This document shows positions 50,148 through 61,522 of a stretch of 64,000 nucleotides of DNA, one piece after another. Each line of letters begins with the position of its first letter. The stretch's first letter is position 1. A program made the translations under genes and the position numbers. The notes under the pieces were generated by a model. That model made no database searches. It had not been told where the DNA came from and saw only the letters and a list, made by a program, of their open reading frames with translations. This DNA comes from Atherinomorus stipes (Eukaryota; Chordata; Actinopteri; Atheriniformes; Atherinidae), in contig JALJCO010003012.1 in assembly GCA_023101725.1 (NCBI GenBank), positions 303,001 through 367,000 on the forward strand, written 5' to 3'.

Positions 50148-52631
50148 TCACTTCCAGCGGATGCCCAACATGTGGCAGCTTACAGCCCACAGCTTCAAGG
50201 CAGTGCCATCATCCTGAGCTGCCCTGCAGCTGTTTGCACGGGCACAGTCCCTGTTTGAAGAAGAAATTACAAAGAAATTCTCTAGATGTTATGACTTAGA
50301 TAAATAAACTAACTGCACAGTTTCTGCCAACACTGCATGCCATGAAAGAAATAAAAACATTCTTTTGTTTACATTTGATTGCCAGAAATCTTTTGCTCAA
50401 CAGAAGCCAAGTTTGACTCATTTCATCAGCGGCGGCTGTGCTACTGGTTTTAAAACCTACCTGTAGAATCCCCCAGTGAGCATCTGGTTCTCAGGGGTTA
50501 CGGTGCAGTAGATGGAGGTGTACGCTCCCTCAGCAGGGGTCCTGATCAGGAAACTGAATATCTTGGCTATATCCACCAGAGGGCGCCTTATGTGCCTTGT
50601 AATTTCAGTATTCACCATGCCGGGGTCCACTGAGAATGCCGTCACACCAAGAGCTGGAGAGGAAGGTTTGATTAGCAACATAAGACGTTTGATTCAGTTT
50701 TACTTGACATGAAAAAAAATTTAAAGTCAAACTTATTTAATTTCATTATTAGTTTATATGAATAAAATCCATGCGTACAGAGTTATAACTAATTGCAGCT
50801 TATAAAGACAAAGCCCTAACTCCGTTATTCAGATTGACAGCAAGACTGTCAAACGAGGTCTGACTGGTGGAAGGGGGATTGTGTGTTTTCCTTGAAAATA
50901 TTTCCGCCTGCTCTGTTTCTTGCTCGAGGTATTTGTGGTTAAGGCATGAGACTCTCACACTGGCAAGATATGAAAATCTATTTTCTATGCAGAAAGAGAC
51001 TAAAAGGCACAGAAAGGGAATGTAATCAAGCAAACAGCATCTGTATCCGCAGCCTACCCTCAATCCGTTTGGCCAGCTCTCTGGTGAACAGCACATTGGC
51101 CAGCTTGCTCTGAGCGTAGGCCCTGACAGGGTGGTACTCCTTCTCCCCACTCAGGTCATCAAACTGGATCTTGCCCATGGCGTGAGCTGCTGATGACACG
51201 TTGATAACTCGGGATGGGGCTGAGTGTTTCAGCAAGTCCAGCAGCAGGAAGGTCAAGAAGAAATGACCTGAGGAGGCGGAGAAGGAGCAGAAGCGTAGAG
51301 CACAATGGGATGAAGAAAAAAGAAGAAAAAGAGAGAAAAGTAAAAGTTAGCAGCATCCTGTAGATTTAACTTACTTTCAAAGAAACATTTTTTTTTTTTT
51401 AAAGTAACAGTGATTCACTGAGTGACAAAGACACCAGAATAAAATAGGTCCTCTTACTTCAATACATTTAAATGCAAGATGACTGGAATTAACACAAAAA
51501 AGCTGCTCAAAGTTCTGTAGTTGTTCAACATTTATATCTCCTACCCAGGTGATTTACTCCAAACTGCATCTCATAACCATCCACTGTCTTGGCATAAGGA
51601 CAAATAGCCACGCCTGCATTGTTGATCAGATAATGAAGGACTTTCTCCGCTGGAAAACAGGAAATTACCATGTGCATTACAGTTGTAATAAAACATACAT
51701 AACTGTGTGTGTGTGTGCGTGTGTGTGTGCATGTCACCCACTGTTGTAGAAATTCTCGGCAAACAGGCATATTGATTTGCTGTCAGCCAGATCTAGCTGC
51801 CTAACGACTACCTTGGCTCCATTCACCTCCTTCATGATGTCAGAAGCAGCTTGTTCTCCCTTGGCCGTGTCCCTGCACGCCAAAATCACCCGAGCACCTA
51901 CCGAGGAGTGATTTATGACATGATGGTGATTGGCTTTTCATGTGCATACACGCTGAAATCTGAACACGATAACAGTTTGTAGTTTTTACTAAATAGTATG
52001 GACTCTGTTGAAGTTTATTTGGGCCATTTTATGAACTTTTTCAACATTTTCCTTAAAGAAACAGAGAAATGATCACGACCTGATTTCGTCTTTAAATGTG
52101 AAGCGGTGTTTGCTTGCCTCTTGCAGCCAGGTCTTTAACAGTTTCTTTGCCTATTCCAGTGTTGCCCCCTGTTACTATGGCGGTCTTCCCCTCTAGACGC
52201 ACATCCGAAGAGGGCTTGGAGATGAACAGAGACCTGAAGAATCAGGCATGAGATACGAGCAGGCATTTTAGTCGTGAAACATGGAACAGCTCAGCCCAAA
52301 AAACAAAATATTGACGGTCAACTTAAGGGAAGACATGATCAGTTGGTTTGTAGTTGTTACAAGGTGTGTGATGTGTATGACCCCAGGCAGAACAGTAGAA
52401 GCAACAGCCATGTTGGTTAAAACAGACATTTAAAGAGTGATCTGACAACTTCACTTAACGCTTCAGTGGTCGAGAGCTGAAAGGAACATTTCCTAACCAG
52501 TCGATTCTCAGATCTGCAGGGATAAATCAAACTATTCTTGATACCTTGAAAGGTAATTTTCTACTTGTACCTACTTTTTTTTCCTGGTAAAAATGCAGTT
52601 TTGGAGAAATTTCTTACCTGACAACTTGCAT
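50148..52631 (-). CDS. rdh12l: Retinol dehydrogenase 12-like SDR, tandem copy 2 (complete, 298 aa, 7 exons)
   Basis: Paralog of copy 1 with the same predicted retinal/aldehyde reductase role. Exons in transcript order: 52631-52618 (MQVV), 52233-52118, 51897-51742, 51649-51545, 51267-51058, 50653-50461, 50250-50148. Exons 2-7 have exactly the copy 1 lengths (116, 156, 105, 210, 193, 103), which proves tandem duplication. CDS is 897 nt. Motifs: TGGNTGIG at 26-33, NNAG at 105-108, Asn128 in VNHLG, Ser156 in [13 protein letters not shown] with Tyr181 and Lys185. Intron 2 has a GC donor (AG|GCAAGC). The frame stays open upstream of the chosen ATG through a hydrophobic run (GGILVVFLSLIA), so an in-frame upstream start giving a membrane anchor is possible; the short start was chosen because it matches copy 1. 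A duplicated exon 6/7 pair lies downstream at 47,883-48,422. Confidence 0.94.
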
Positions 52632-52859
52632 CTTTGCAATTAGAGACAAAAAAACGACCAAAATTCCACCTAAACTTGGAGCAGTTCTTTCTTTGAACGA
52701 TTGGGACTCAAGTCTGGTGATGCAGCAGAGAGGAAGGCACATTTGAGAAAGACACAACTGCTTTCTTTTTCCTTTAAATGCTTCTATGTGCACCAGGAAA
52801 TCACCATTGGCTCTGAATGCTCCACTGTTCAAAGTCAGTTATTGTAACTAATCAATTAA

Positions 52860-54270
52860 GGATCCTGAGGAGTCACGACAAGAGAATATTTCGGGTTGCA
52901 TGACAGAGACGTTTTTGCATTTAGTTCCATTTTGATAAACATAAGAATTGATATCATTTAGCCCTTTACTTTTCATTTCTCCCCTTTGTCTTAGAATTAC
53001 TATGCATCCACAGTATCTTGGCATCTATACAAAGGATGCTCAGATATTATGTTTAGCCAGTGTTTAGAGATTTCAGCTCAAATAATTAGTACAGCAGAGA
53101 GATCATGGCCTAGAGCAAGTCATTATGTCTGAAGTAACCAGAAACTGCATCAGCTAACCAGCCTTTGGTATCAAGATCTTCTGCAGGTCTGCAAGAGAAA
53201 TTCAACCCCTGTTTCCACAGGTGAGACAACTGTAATTTCAGCATTTCATTAATGTGGATTTTCTGGTGCTTTCCGTGGGCCTGCAGAGTCACCGGCACTG
53301 AACATGTCTGGCTGCTGCTCCTGTAGCTGATGACAGTTGTTCTAATCCTGATTAATGTTAAATGCAATGATACAAGAGCTCAGGTGAACCGATAAGTCAG
53401 AACTGGGTTTCCCCTTCTTCAGGGAGGATATTGTCTCTTTTAAATGACCATAAAAAGATAAACAATTCAAAATGTATGGCTAGCACCTTGCTTTAAAGCT
53501 CAAAATGTCCATCCATCCATCCATGTTTTATAACCACATCCTTCTATTGAGAGTAACAGAGGCGTATAGCCAGACCTAGATGGAAGTTGTCCTTGGTCCA
53601 CTGCAGAGCTATCACAGAGAGACAAACAACCAGATACTCTCACATCTGGATAGATCATATCAAGCCTTCAGACAACTTAAGCAAATCTGAAATCAGTGAA
53701 AACAACCTAAACAAGTGGGGAAAATAACCAGAGTTTTGCCTCCAGCAGAAACTATACAGATGTGGGCATGAAAAAGTTCCTCCTTCTTCTGCCAGTAATG
53801 GTGCACCATCACTGGCTGAACGACTTGTCCCGCAAATACGGCATCACGTACGGTGTCCAAACTTGGCGTGTGGAAACATCCTTGTTCCGTGCATTCATTT
53901 ATGCCTGAAACCGTTTCCCCTGAGCACACAGGTGTTTCTCTGTGTGATTGAATTAGCAGACAAGTGGCTGGGAAGTGGCTGGCAGACGGCTGAAAGGGGA
54001 ACTTTTTCATGCCCAGATCTGTATATCATAACAGTTATCTTAGTAAGTGATCAGATCCCAATAGAAACAGTTTTAATGTTAATTGAGTTTTTCTGTCACT
54101 GACCTTTAATCTTTGATCAGATGAGCTTCAGCACCAGCGGGCCATCTTGGGTGTCACTTCTGTCGACTTAGAGCAGGAAAAAGACTCACCAACACTGGAC
54201 GGTCGAAGATTAGAAAACTCAAAAATCAGCTTTTTGTGATAGTTTCCTTTTTTGCCTCCTCTGTGCTCAG
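52860..54270. other. Upstream flank of RDH copy 2, unassigned
   Basis: No repeat or gene defined apart from CCATCCATCCATCCATG near 53,512, a short piece of the interspersed repeat seen at 3,664. Confidence 0.4.
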
Positions 54271-54274
54271 CCAC

Positions 54275-54900
54275 ATATTAAAGATTCAAAATCATTCATA
54301 CCCTCCAATTAAAGAAAATGCTAAATTCACAATAGTTATTCAAATAACAAGAAACTAATAATAAAGAAATTTTAAAAAACCCGACAAAATCATAATTTAC
54401 TGAAATAAGATGCTTTTGAATTGTGGTTGAAAAAAATAATTAAACAAAACAAACAAAACTGTCCCAGACAGATTAGAGCACCTTTCCCATGAACAGTGGA
54501 CCAAAATACCTGTTATGAGGTGAAGAAGTCTTTTTGAACATTAGAGAAAACACCTGATTGGGGTTATTGGCTCAACGTGTTGCTCAACAAAATTATAGTT
54601 TCGGAGCTACATCATGCTCTTTTGCTCATTTAACTTTTTGTGGGTTTGTTTTTAATGTTTCTTTTGAATGTTTCTTTCTTTTTTTTAATTCAATTAAATT
54701 CAATTCAACTTTATTTGTATAGCGTCCATTCATGACAATGTTGCCTCAGGGTGCTTAGACAGACAGAAAAGTTCAGGTCAGATTCATAATAGTCTAGTTA
54801 AGGAAACCAACAGTTAAGGAAACCAATTGACTTTTGTCAATTTAAACTCATTTAGACAGCTGATTTTTTTCCTTCAGTTGGAGGCCATGAATGATTTTTA
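54275..54900. mobile_element. Tc1-like element remnant, family member 3, with a LINE tail inside
   Basis: Same ends and same residual transposase tail as the 49,255 copy. At about 54,695-54,830 it carries an inserted L2-type LINE tail (TTCAATTCAACTTTATTTGT). Confidence 0.65.
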
Positions 54901-54939
54901 GTGGTTTGTGGTGGTGAAGGTGTGGAGTTGGAGATGGGT

Positions 54940-55055
54940 TATGGAAAATGTTGATGGGCTGTTCTTTATAATACTGTTTAAAATCTGTAGAGCATTTTGT
55001 GCACCATTTTGTCGTATGAAAAGTACTTCATGAATAAAATGTGGTTTGGTTTCGA
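54940..55055 (+). repeat. LINE 3' tail relic
   Basis: Ends GTATGAAAAGTACTTCATGA and ATAAAATGTGGTTTGGTT, resembling the L2-type LINE terminus. Confidence 0.4.
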
Positions 55056-55182
55056 AAAACGTTGCCTGATCTGATGAGACTCAATTCCAGCTGCAACTTT
55101 TACATAGTAGGGTGATAATCCGGCATAAGCAAAGAGAAAATATGAATCCATCCTGCCTTGTTTTAAACATTCATGCTGGTGG

Positions 55183-56268
55183 CAGGGCCACTCCAAGGAA
55201 TTTGGGGGCCCCTCAAACATGCATCAAAACCCTCCTAAACCTAAGGAACCAAACAAACCACGGCAAAGACACGCCGTTTATGTTCACCAAAAATGTTTAG
55301 CAATAAAACGGTGCAAATACTGTTCACATATTTTGTTTACTGCACACACAGTATTTTTACATTTGAAAAAAGGACACTATCACCTTCATTCCATAATAAA
55401 CAACATATAGGCCTAATTTTTAATAAATGGTCGGTCATGGCAATGTGAACACACTCTGATGGACGCAGCAGAATGGGAGTGGACACGTATCCAAATGGGC
55501 CCCATCATTGACCCTGCACTGCTAGCTAACTACTGTCAGTAGCAAGAGGAGGGGGCCCCTTTAAAGCAAAATTCAATAAATAGCGTTGTTGCACTTTTCT
55601 GCAGTGACATTCACTCAATTTAAGACCGATTTATGCTCCCTTACGTTCGTAAATGGCGACGTCCACTCCATGCATCGCCCTGCGTAGCTGCCTTTGTGCG
55701 TCCATGTGTCTTCTGCGTTCCCATGGCTCATAAACCAGTGTGTCCGCTAGCTGGCGGAGCTGCCTGTCCCTGTGTCCTAGCGATGTGATGTCGTACAATA
55801 TATGAGTTTATTTTCGGACACACTCGTACAGCCTCCAAAGCTCCAGCCATGTCTGCAGATTCTCTGTTTGTTTGGTGTTTTCTTTCTCAGGTGCTTTTAT
55901 TGGGCTATTGACCCCAGCTGTTTTTGTGTGTTATTTTTCTGCTTCCTCTTTTTCTTCTCTGGTTTGTTCCTGCATATCAGCTACACAGCTCAACACTGAC
56001 CCTGCGGTTTCCGGTGGTGTCGAGTGACGGACCAACAAGCCTCTCGAAAACGCACCAAATTACATACATAATCGATGCAGACGACAGACAAAACTGTCCG
56101 TTTGCATATCCGTCTTCTGCATTGAGCATAAATGGACCTTTAAAGGGGAGCTCCACAGTTTGTCATTACATTCAGTTCATAACCAGGTCAGCTATTGTCT
56201 TGGGGCCCCTGTCCAGCTCGGGGCCCCAGGCAATTGCTTGGTTTGCTTGTCTTGTTGCAACGGCCCTG
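55183..56268. mobile_element. hAT-type non-autonomous element, 1,086 bp
   Basis: Ends CAGGGCCACT and, from the right, CAGGGCCGTTGC. Perfect 8-bp target duplication GCTGGTGG at 55175-55182 and 56269-56276. No transposase frame found. Confidence 0.9.
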
Positions 56269-56324
56269 GCTGGTGGTGATGATGAAATGGTGTAGGTGTT
56301 TTGTTTTTTTCTTGGCACACTTAC

Positions 56325-56480
56325 CAGCTGAGTATGGTTTAAACACCGCAGTAGCCTATTGTTTCTGACCATCTCCATCCCTTTATGACCACAGATCACC
56401 ATCCTCTGATGGCTACTTTCAGCTGGATAAAGCATCACGTCATAAAGCTCAAACAATCTCCACCTGCTACTGTGAAGACG
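56325..56480 (+). pseudogene. Tc1-like transposase relic
   Basis: Translating across frames gives HPFMTT, then SSDGYFQLDKASRHKAQTI, the region around the second catalytic Asp of a Tc1 family also represented near 6,800. Too short and shifted to be functional. Confidence 0.5.
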
Positions 56481-58496
56481 ATAGGAGGTCCAGCCCAGTT
56501 CGAGCAAGGGGTACCTCATACAGTAAGCAGTGAATATATATTAATGAATGCTTTTTTACTATGTAAAGCAGGAAATCTTTTGAAATCAAGGTTACACACA
56601 CAATAATTAGTCCACATCTTTTTTTAGCCTGCTTACAGCCAGAAAAGTGTGTTCATGTCTTATCCCACATTGCAGAAAAGTTTCATGTTTGTTTATTAGG
56701 GTTCCAAGCCCGCGGAGCAGCGCAGGGCCCGCGTTGCAAGTGCAACGCGGTTCCCAGCACTCCAGCGGTGCTGGAACCCTATTGTTTTTGCTCAGGATTA
56801 TTATTCTTCTCTGTGAAAACTCTGTGGGGAGCCAAAACTGCATACGCATTAATATAGCCATATATATAGACTGGTACAAAAGTGGTTCATGTAGAGATTT
56901 AAGCGCAATGACACATCTCGGACACTAGGGGGCGCTATACCAGGGGGTTGAACGTTTTAGGCTGTAGCTTGAGAACCGCTAGGAATAAATTTATGGGACT
57001 TGGATCCCCAGATTCCTTGGACCCTCCTGCATCTCATGACATAGGCCACGCCCATTTGCGCCTGTAAAAATTTTTCGCTAGGGGGCGATATATGCAAAAC
57101 CTATTTTTGTAAACTAGTCCTAGGAATTTTGGCCAATCAGGCTGAAAATCACACCACATAAACTAGAGACCAAGAGAAAAAAACGTAAGGAAGCGCTTTT
57201 TTGAATTATTGTTCTGTTACAAAGTTATGCGCAACCAAACATTTTTTAAAAACTAGCTAAATACTTAATAGGCCATATCTCAGAAATGACAAGAGATAAT
57301 TGCATCACATTTGGAAACGAAGTGGGGAACATGATTTTCTACAGATCTACCGAAGGAAAAAATTTTCTGAATCTAGGGGGCGCCATTATCCTTAATTATT
57401 TATTTTGCAAAAACCGCTCATCGGATCTGCACGCCACTCCCAAGACAGGTAGATATCACCCCTTTGAACATGTCCCTAAAAAATGGTCAGGATTGGACCA
57501 CGTGGGCATGTTTTATTAGCAATTTTCTAATCCATGGGCGAAACAATGGATTTGAGTCTGGGGGGCCCTGGACCTTGTTTTTTTTATTCTGCTGCCAATA
57601 AAATGGATGGGGAGGCCAAACCGAAGGTGCATTAATATAGCCACTAACAGGGCTTGTACAAAAAAATGTTTGTGTGAATAAAAAAGAGAAATGACACACG
57701 TCAGACACTAGGTGGCGCTATACCAAGGTGTAACACATTTTGGCCTCTAGCTCGAAAACTGCTTGGCGCATCTTAAAATGCCTTATATCCCTAGATTCCT
57801 TGGACCCTCCCAAATTTTATGACATAGGCCACGCCCATTTGCACCCTGGAAAAGTTTTTCGCTAGGGGGCGATATATGCAAAACCTATTTTTGTCAACTA
57901 GTCCTATAGATTTCACCCAATTGGGCTGAAAATTGGACCATATAATCTACAGATGAAGAGCAAAAAACTGGTCAGAGCGATTTTGAAATGGTCGTTCCTT
58001 TACAAAGTTATGCTCGACCAAACTTTTTTACAACGCTAGCTAAAAACTCAAATTGGCATAACTTCAAAACAACAACAGATAAATGCATCACATTCGGAAA
58101 CCAAGTAGTAAACTTAATTCTCTATTTAGGTACCAAAGGAAAACATTTTATGAATATAGGGGGCGCTATAATCCTCAGTTTCTTAATATTGCAAAAACCA
58201 CTACATAGATCTGCATCCCACTCCCACTGTATGTAGATATAGACCCTTTGAGCATATTCCTAGAAAACGGTTAGGATTGAACAACGTGGGCATGTTTTAT
58301 TAGCAATGTCCTAAACCATTGGTAGACAAGCAGTGGAGCCATGAGCTCTTGGCTTTTCTTTTATTCTGCTGCCACTTAAATGTATGAAAAGGCTAGATTG
58401 AAGGTGCATTAAACTATCCACTAACAGGACTTGTAGAAAAAAATGTTTGTGTTAAAGCAAGTGATGTCAGCTTTTCAAAAGCTAGATGTTTAAGTC

Positions 58497-58709
58497 AAAG
58501 TTTCCTAAACCTGGTCTTCAGGGACCCCTGCCCTGCATGTATTCCAGGTCTTCAACTCCACCAAACCTGATTCAGATCAACAGAGCTGCCCATCAAGTTC
58601 TTTGCAAGCTCCTTACGAGCCTTTCATCTGAGTCAGGTGTGTGAAATTAGGAACATCTTGAATACCAGCAGGGCTGGGGTCCTTGAGGACCAGGATTAGG
58701 GAACACTGG
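58497..58709. mobile_element. hAT-like MITE (AGTTTCCTAAACCTGGTC ends)
   Basis: The left end and the right end (GGACCAGGATTAGGGAACAC) are inverted, and internal GATTCAGATCAACAGAG-type sequence is typical of a common fish MITE. Target duplication not clear. Confidence 0.65.
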
Positions 58710-59704
58710 TTGAAATATTCATGTCTGAAGTGTACAGCTGCATATGCAGCGTGTTTGTCTTCATTTTACACGGTAATTACACTGATTATTTTATTGCATG
58801 ACGTATTTCCTCAGTCCTGCTTAACCCAACATATTTTCACAGATTGACGACTGACTGAATAAGTTTAACATCCTCTCTTAACACCGGAGTCCTGTTGTAA
58901 TTATGTTGCTGGTGAGAGCAGAGGACAGAGGATCTGGAGTGATTTGTCATTCCTGTTGGACCAAGCATATCTTCAAAGATGTGTGTTTGTCTGAAAACTG
59001 AGGAACGTCTCTTAACACAGAAGTCTGTTTGTATTGATGCCTGTGGTAAATATTGGAAAAACAGGATCTGGAAAGGTGCCTAATAGTTTTCTGTGAATGT
59101 TGGTCGACATTGTTGGTGTCCACCTCCGGTCTTTGAGGGCCACAATCCTGCAGGTATTTCAGGTAATCCTGAAAAATCAGTCACAATCAATCCTACACAG
59201 AACTCGCATCCTATACCCAGTATTTTAGTTGTAAAAAAAGTGTCATGGCAGATGGAAAAACTCATAAGAGATTCTCACTAATCTACCTTGATCTTAAGAA
59301 TCTTATCTAACATATTCACTTATTTTTGTTGCCTCATGAGTCCTAAATGGGTAAAACAATACAACCACATGAAGCAGGGGAAGATGGGATTTTTAACTTG
59401 GGGAAGGACAAATGATTTTGACTCAATCAGTTATTTTTGAGTATTTTGGAATGAAAATGGCAAGCAATTTGTGATAATCTATGCGCCAAAGGATTTGCCT
59501 GAAAAGCCACACGAAAACTCTTAAGCAAAATCATTTGTTGACAACAAACATTGACAAAGACCTGATCAATACTAGCCATACATGATAGAACTGGTACATG
59601 TCTGGAATGCAAGTTACCCACCAGAACTTCATGCCTTAAGCAAAATATGTTTCATTTAACAGTTTCTGTCTTCAAAATCCTAAATCTTAGCATTTATCGG
59701 CTAG

Positions 59705-60100
59705 ATATTGTGATTGGGGAAAGAACGTTGCTGCTTTACAGGAGATACCCTCAGCTGGCTCCATACCGCTTTCACTTCTTGTCTTAAACACCAGCTACCC
59801 CATCCAGTTGGAATTTTTACGATCAGAGGTGTACAAGTTGAAAATCCCAGTTTAAGCTTTTCACGCGCAGATATTGCAACTGGGGGAAAGTAAGTTGCTG
59901 TTTCACAGGGGAGACCAGATGCTGCTGCTAAACCCCTTACACTTCTTATTTTATACACCAACAACCCCATCCAGTTGGAATTTTTAAATCAAATGAGTAC
60001 AAGTTGAAAATCCCAGTTACAGCTTTTCTCGCAGATATTTACATTGAGAAAAGTAAGCTACTGTTTCAAAAGGAGACATGCTGCTTTTTAACCTCTTGAT
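59705..60100. repeat. Tandem array of about 165-bp units
   Basis: Units begin ATATTG at 59,705, 59,871 and (ATATTT) 60,035. Each of the first two contains CCATCCAGTTGGAATTTTTA and AAGTTGAAAATCCCAGTT. The third is incomplete. Confidence 0.85.
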
Positions 60101-60361
60101 CATTAAACATTTATATGAGTAAAAACTTGAGTACTGCCTATGTACCATAATTGAGGAAAACAGGTTGACACGCAGATCAATAAATAACCTACAATCCAAG
60201 AGGGCTGTAACTCACTGTCTATGTTGAACAAAGGGAGGCGGGAGCAGGTGGGCGGGACCAGGGGAAGCGGGGCCAGGTACGGTGGGGCCAGGTACGGTGG
60301 GGCCAGGGGAGGCGGTGCGTGGGTGGGCTTGGAACCCGTTATAACTGCTTGCAGTTCTAGT

Positions 60362-61115
60362 TTTATATTTGCTGTCTTTCAGACACCACTAGGGGGTGGA
60401 CTAAAGCAATCTGAAGGAGATTAATACTTCTGATCTTTTCTGGTTTCTCACTTATTTAGAGATGGAAGAAAAAGAAGCCGAAACTCATTTCACTCTACAG
60501 ACCGGTTCTGTTTGCCGGCCAGCCATCTCTTTTATAAACCATGTGAAAGCTAGTCATAACTTCCTGTTTTCGCAAACAACCATAAAATAAGCTGAGACAA
60601 GACGCACACTAACACACACACACACACACACATGCATAAACACACTCCTGTTGACCCAAACCAGGCCTAAATGAGCGCTGCCAGTTCCTCTCATGTGGTC
60701 TTCTCTGTGACGCTAGCTGGTCTGACTGCTGGAGCGACTTCTCCTCACAGCTGCTCGCCATCCCCAGGCCTGATGAAAGGCTGCCTGTCTGTCAGCACTG
60801 GGACAAAGACCGTGAGGCTTTGCCACATATGTAATTAAAATTGCTTCACAGAGATTATAGATCATCATGAGATCAACAAGCCTTTCATTGTAATTTGTCT
60901 GTCCCAAAAATAGGAAGTTTGACAGAGAAACCACAGAATGCAGGGTGGCGGCCATCTTTGAAAGAATTAAATGCAAAACACATTTAATTTCCAATCAAAA
61001 TAGTCTTCCATTTATTCATTGCAACAGGTTTCATTCATATGTACATGATTTCATTTTTTTCTTCTTTTTAGAGTTGATTTGTTAAAGCTGGTGAGGTTGT
61101 GGTTTAACAGCTTCT
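60362..61115. other. Non-repetitive intergenic / possible tnfrsf11a 3' region
   Basis: Contains a (CA)n run at 60,612-60,632 and a complex stretch at 60,680-60,990 without recognised coding content. Confidence 0.4.
61011..61016 (-). terminator. Possible distal poly(A) signal of tnfrsf11a
   Basis: AATAAA on the minus strand 1.6 kb after the stop. If used, the 3' UTR would include the TTAA MITE at 61,116-61,522. Weak evidence. Confidence 0.2.
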
Positions 61116-61522
61116 TTAAAGCAACACTACTGAATTTTGGCAGATTTTTGCACCTTGGGACCCTTAACGAAGGCTAATTTGGCGTCCATCTTGAATCCTG
61201 TCTCTTCTCCGAGTTCTCCAGCCAGTAAAAGTCCATTTAATGAGGACTCTTGTCTGATTCCTTGCTCTTTCATTTTTTCCCTTTCTTTCTCTTGCTTCCT
61301 CTGATAATGATATGGTTTCGTTTGCTTTTCTTGTGTGAAAAAAGCAGCTGTCTCATGATGCCCTGGGCTGGAAACAAAAGTTGTGAAACGCTATTTCTCA
61401 ACCCCGGGCTGCTGCAGAGCTGTGACAGCTCCAGGAATGTGCATAAATGATGTCAGTGTACCAATAAAATGACTCAGAAGAGCAGAGATTTGAGGTTGAA
61501 AAATGATGTAGTGTTGCTTTAA
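61116..61522. mobile_element. TTAA-flanked MITE, 407 bp
   Basis: Perfect inverted ends TTAAAGCAACACTAC with TTAA at both boundaries. Lies 1.1 kb downstream of the tnfrsf11a stop, possibly within its 3' UTR. Confidence 0.85.

Larger units (their letters stand above)
47060..50690. repeat. Tandem partial duplication: units 47,060-48,450 and 49,255-50,690
   Basis: Two direct units about 1.4 kb long lie 2.2 kb apart. In each, in order on the plus strand, are a MITE, the RDH 3' UTR with poly(A) signal, exon 7, the short intron and exon 6. The intron retains long identical stretches in both. Between them (about 48,450-49,255) is unmatched sequence that I cannot assign. Confidence 0.85.
56697..60361. 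mobile_element. Large composite repeat with inverted ends and internal tandem units
   Basis: Left end GGGTTCCAAGCCCGC near 56,699 and right end GGGCTTGGAACCCG near 60,328 are inverted copies. Inside are two tandem units of about 784 bp (from 56,820 and 57,603; shared phrases GGCGCTATACC, CACGTGGGCATGTTTTATTA and its one-base variant) and a partial third (to about 58,450). A hAT-like insertion (58,497-58,709) and a tandem array of about 165-bp units (59,705-60,100) follow. The right end is a 14-bp hairpin then CTAGT (60,343-60,361). Family not recognised with certainty. Confidence 0.55.

Noticed and set aside
52614..52832. A separate 72-aa gene upstream of RDH copy 2
   Set aside because: It is the first exon of RDH copy 2 with upstream read-through; the frame ends within the intron just past the donor at 52617.
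55924..56295. 123-codon open frame
   Set aside because: It runs across the right terminus of the hAT element at 56,268 and has no recognisable domain; treated as chance.
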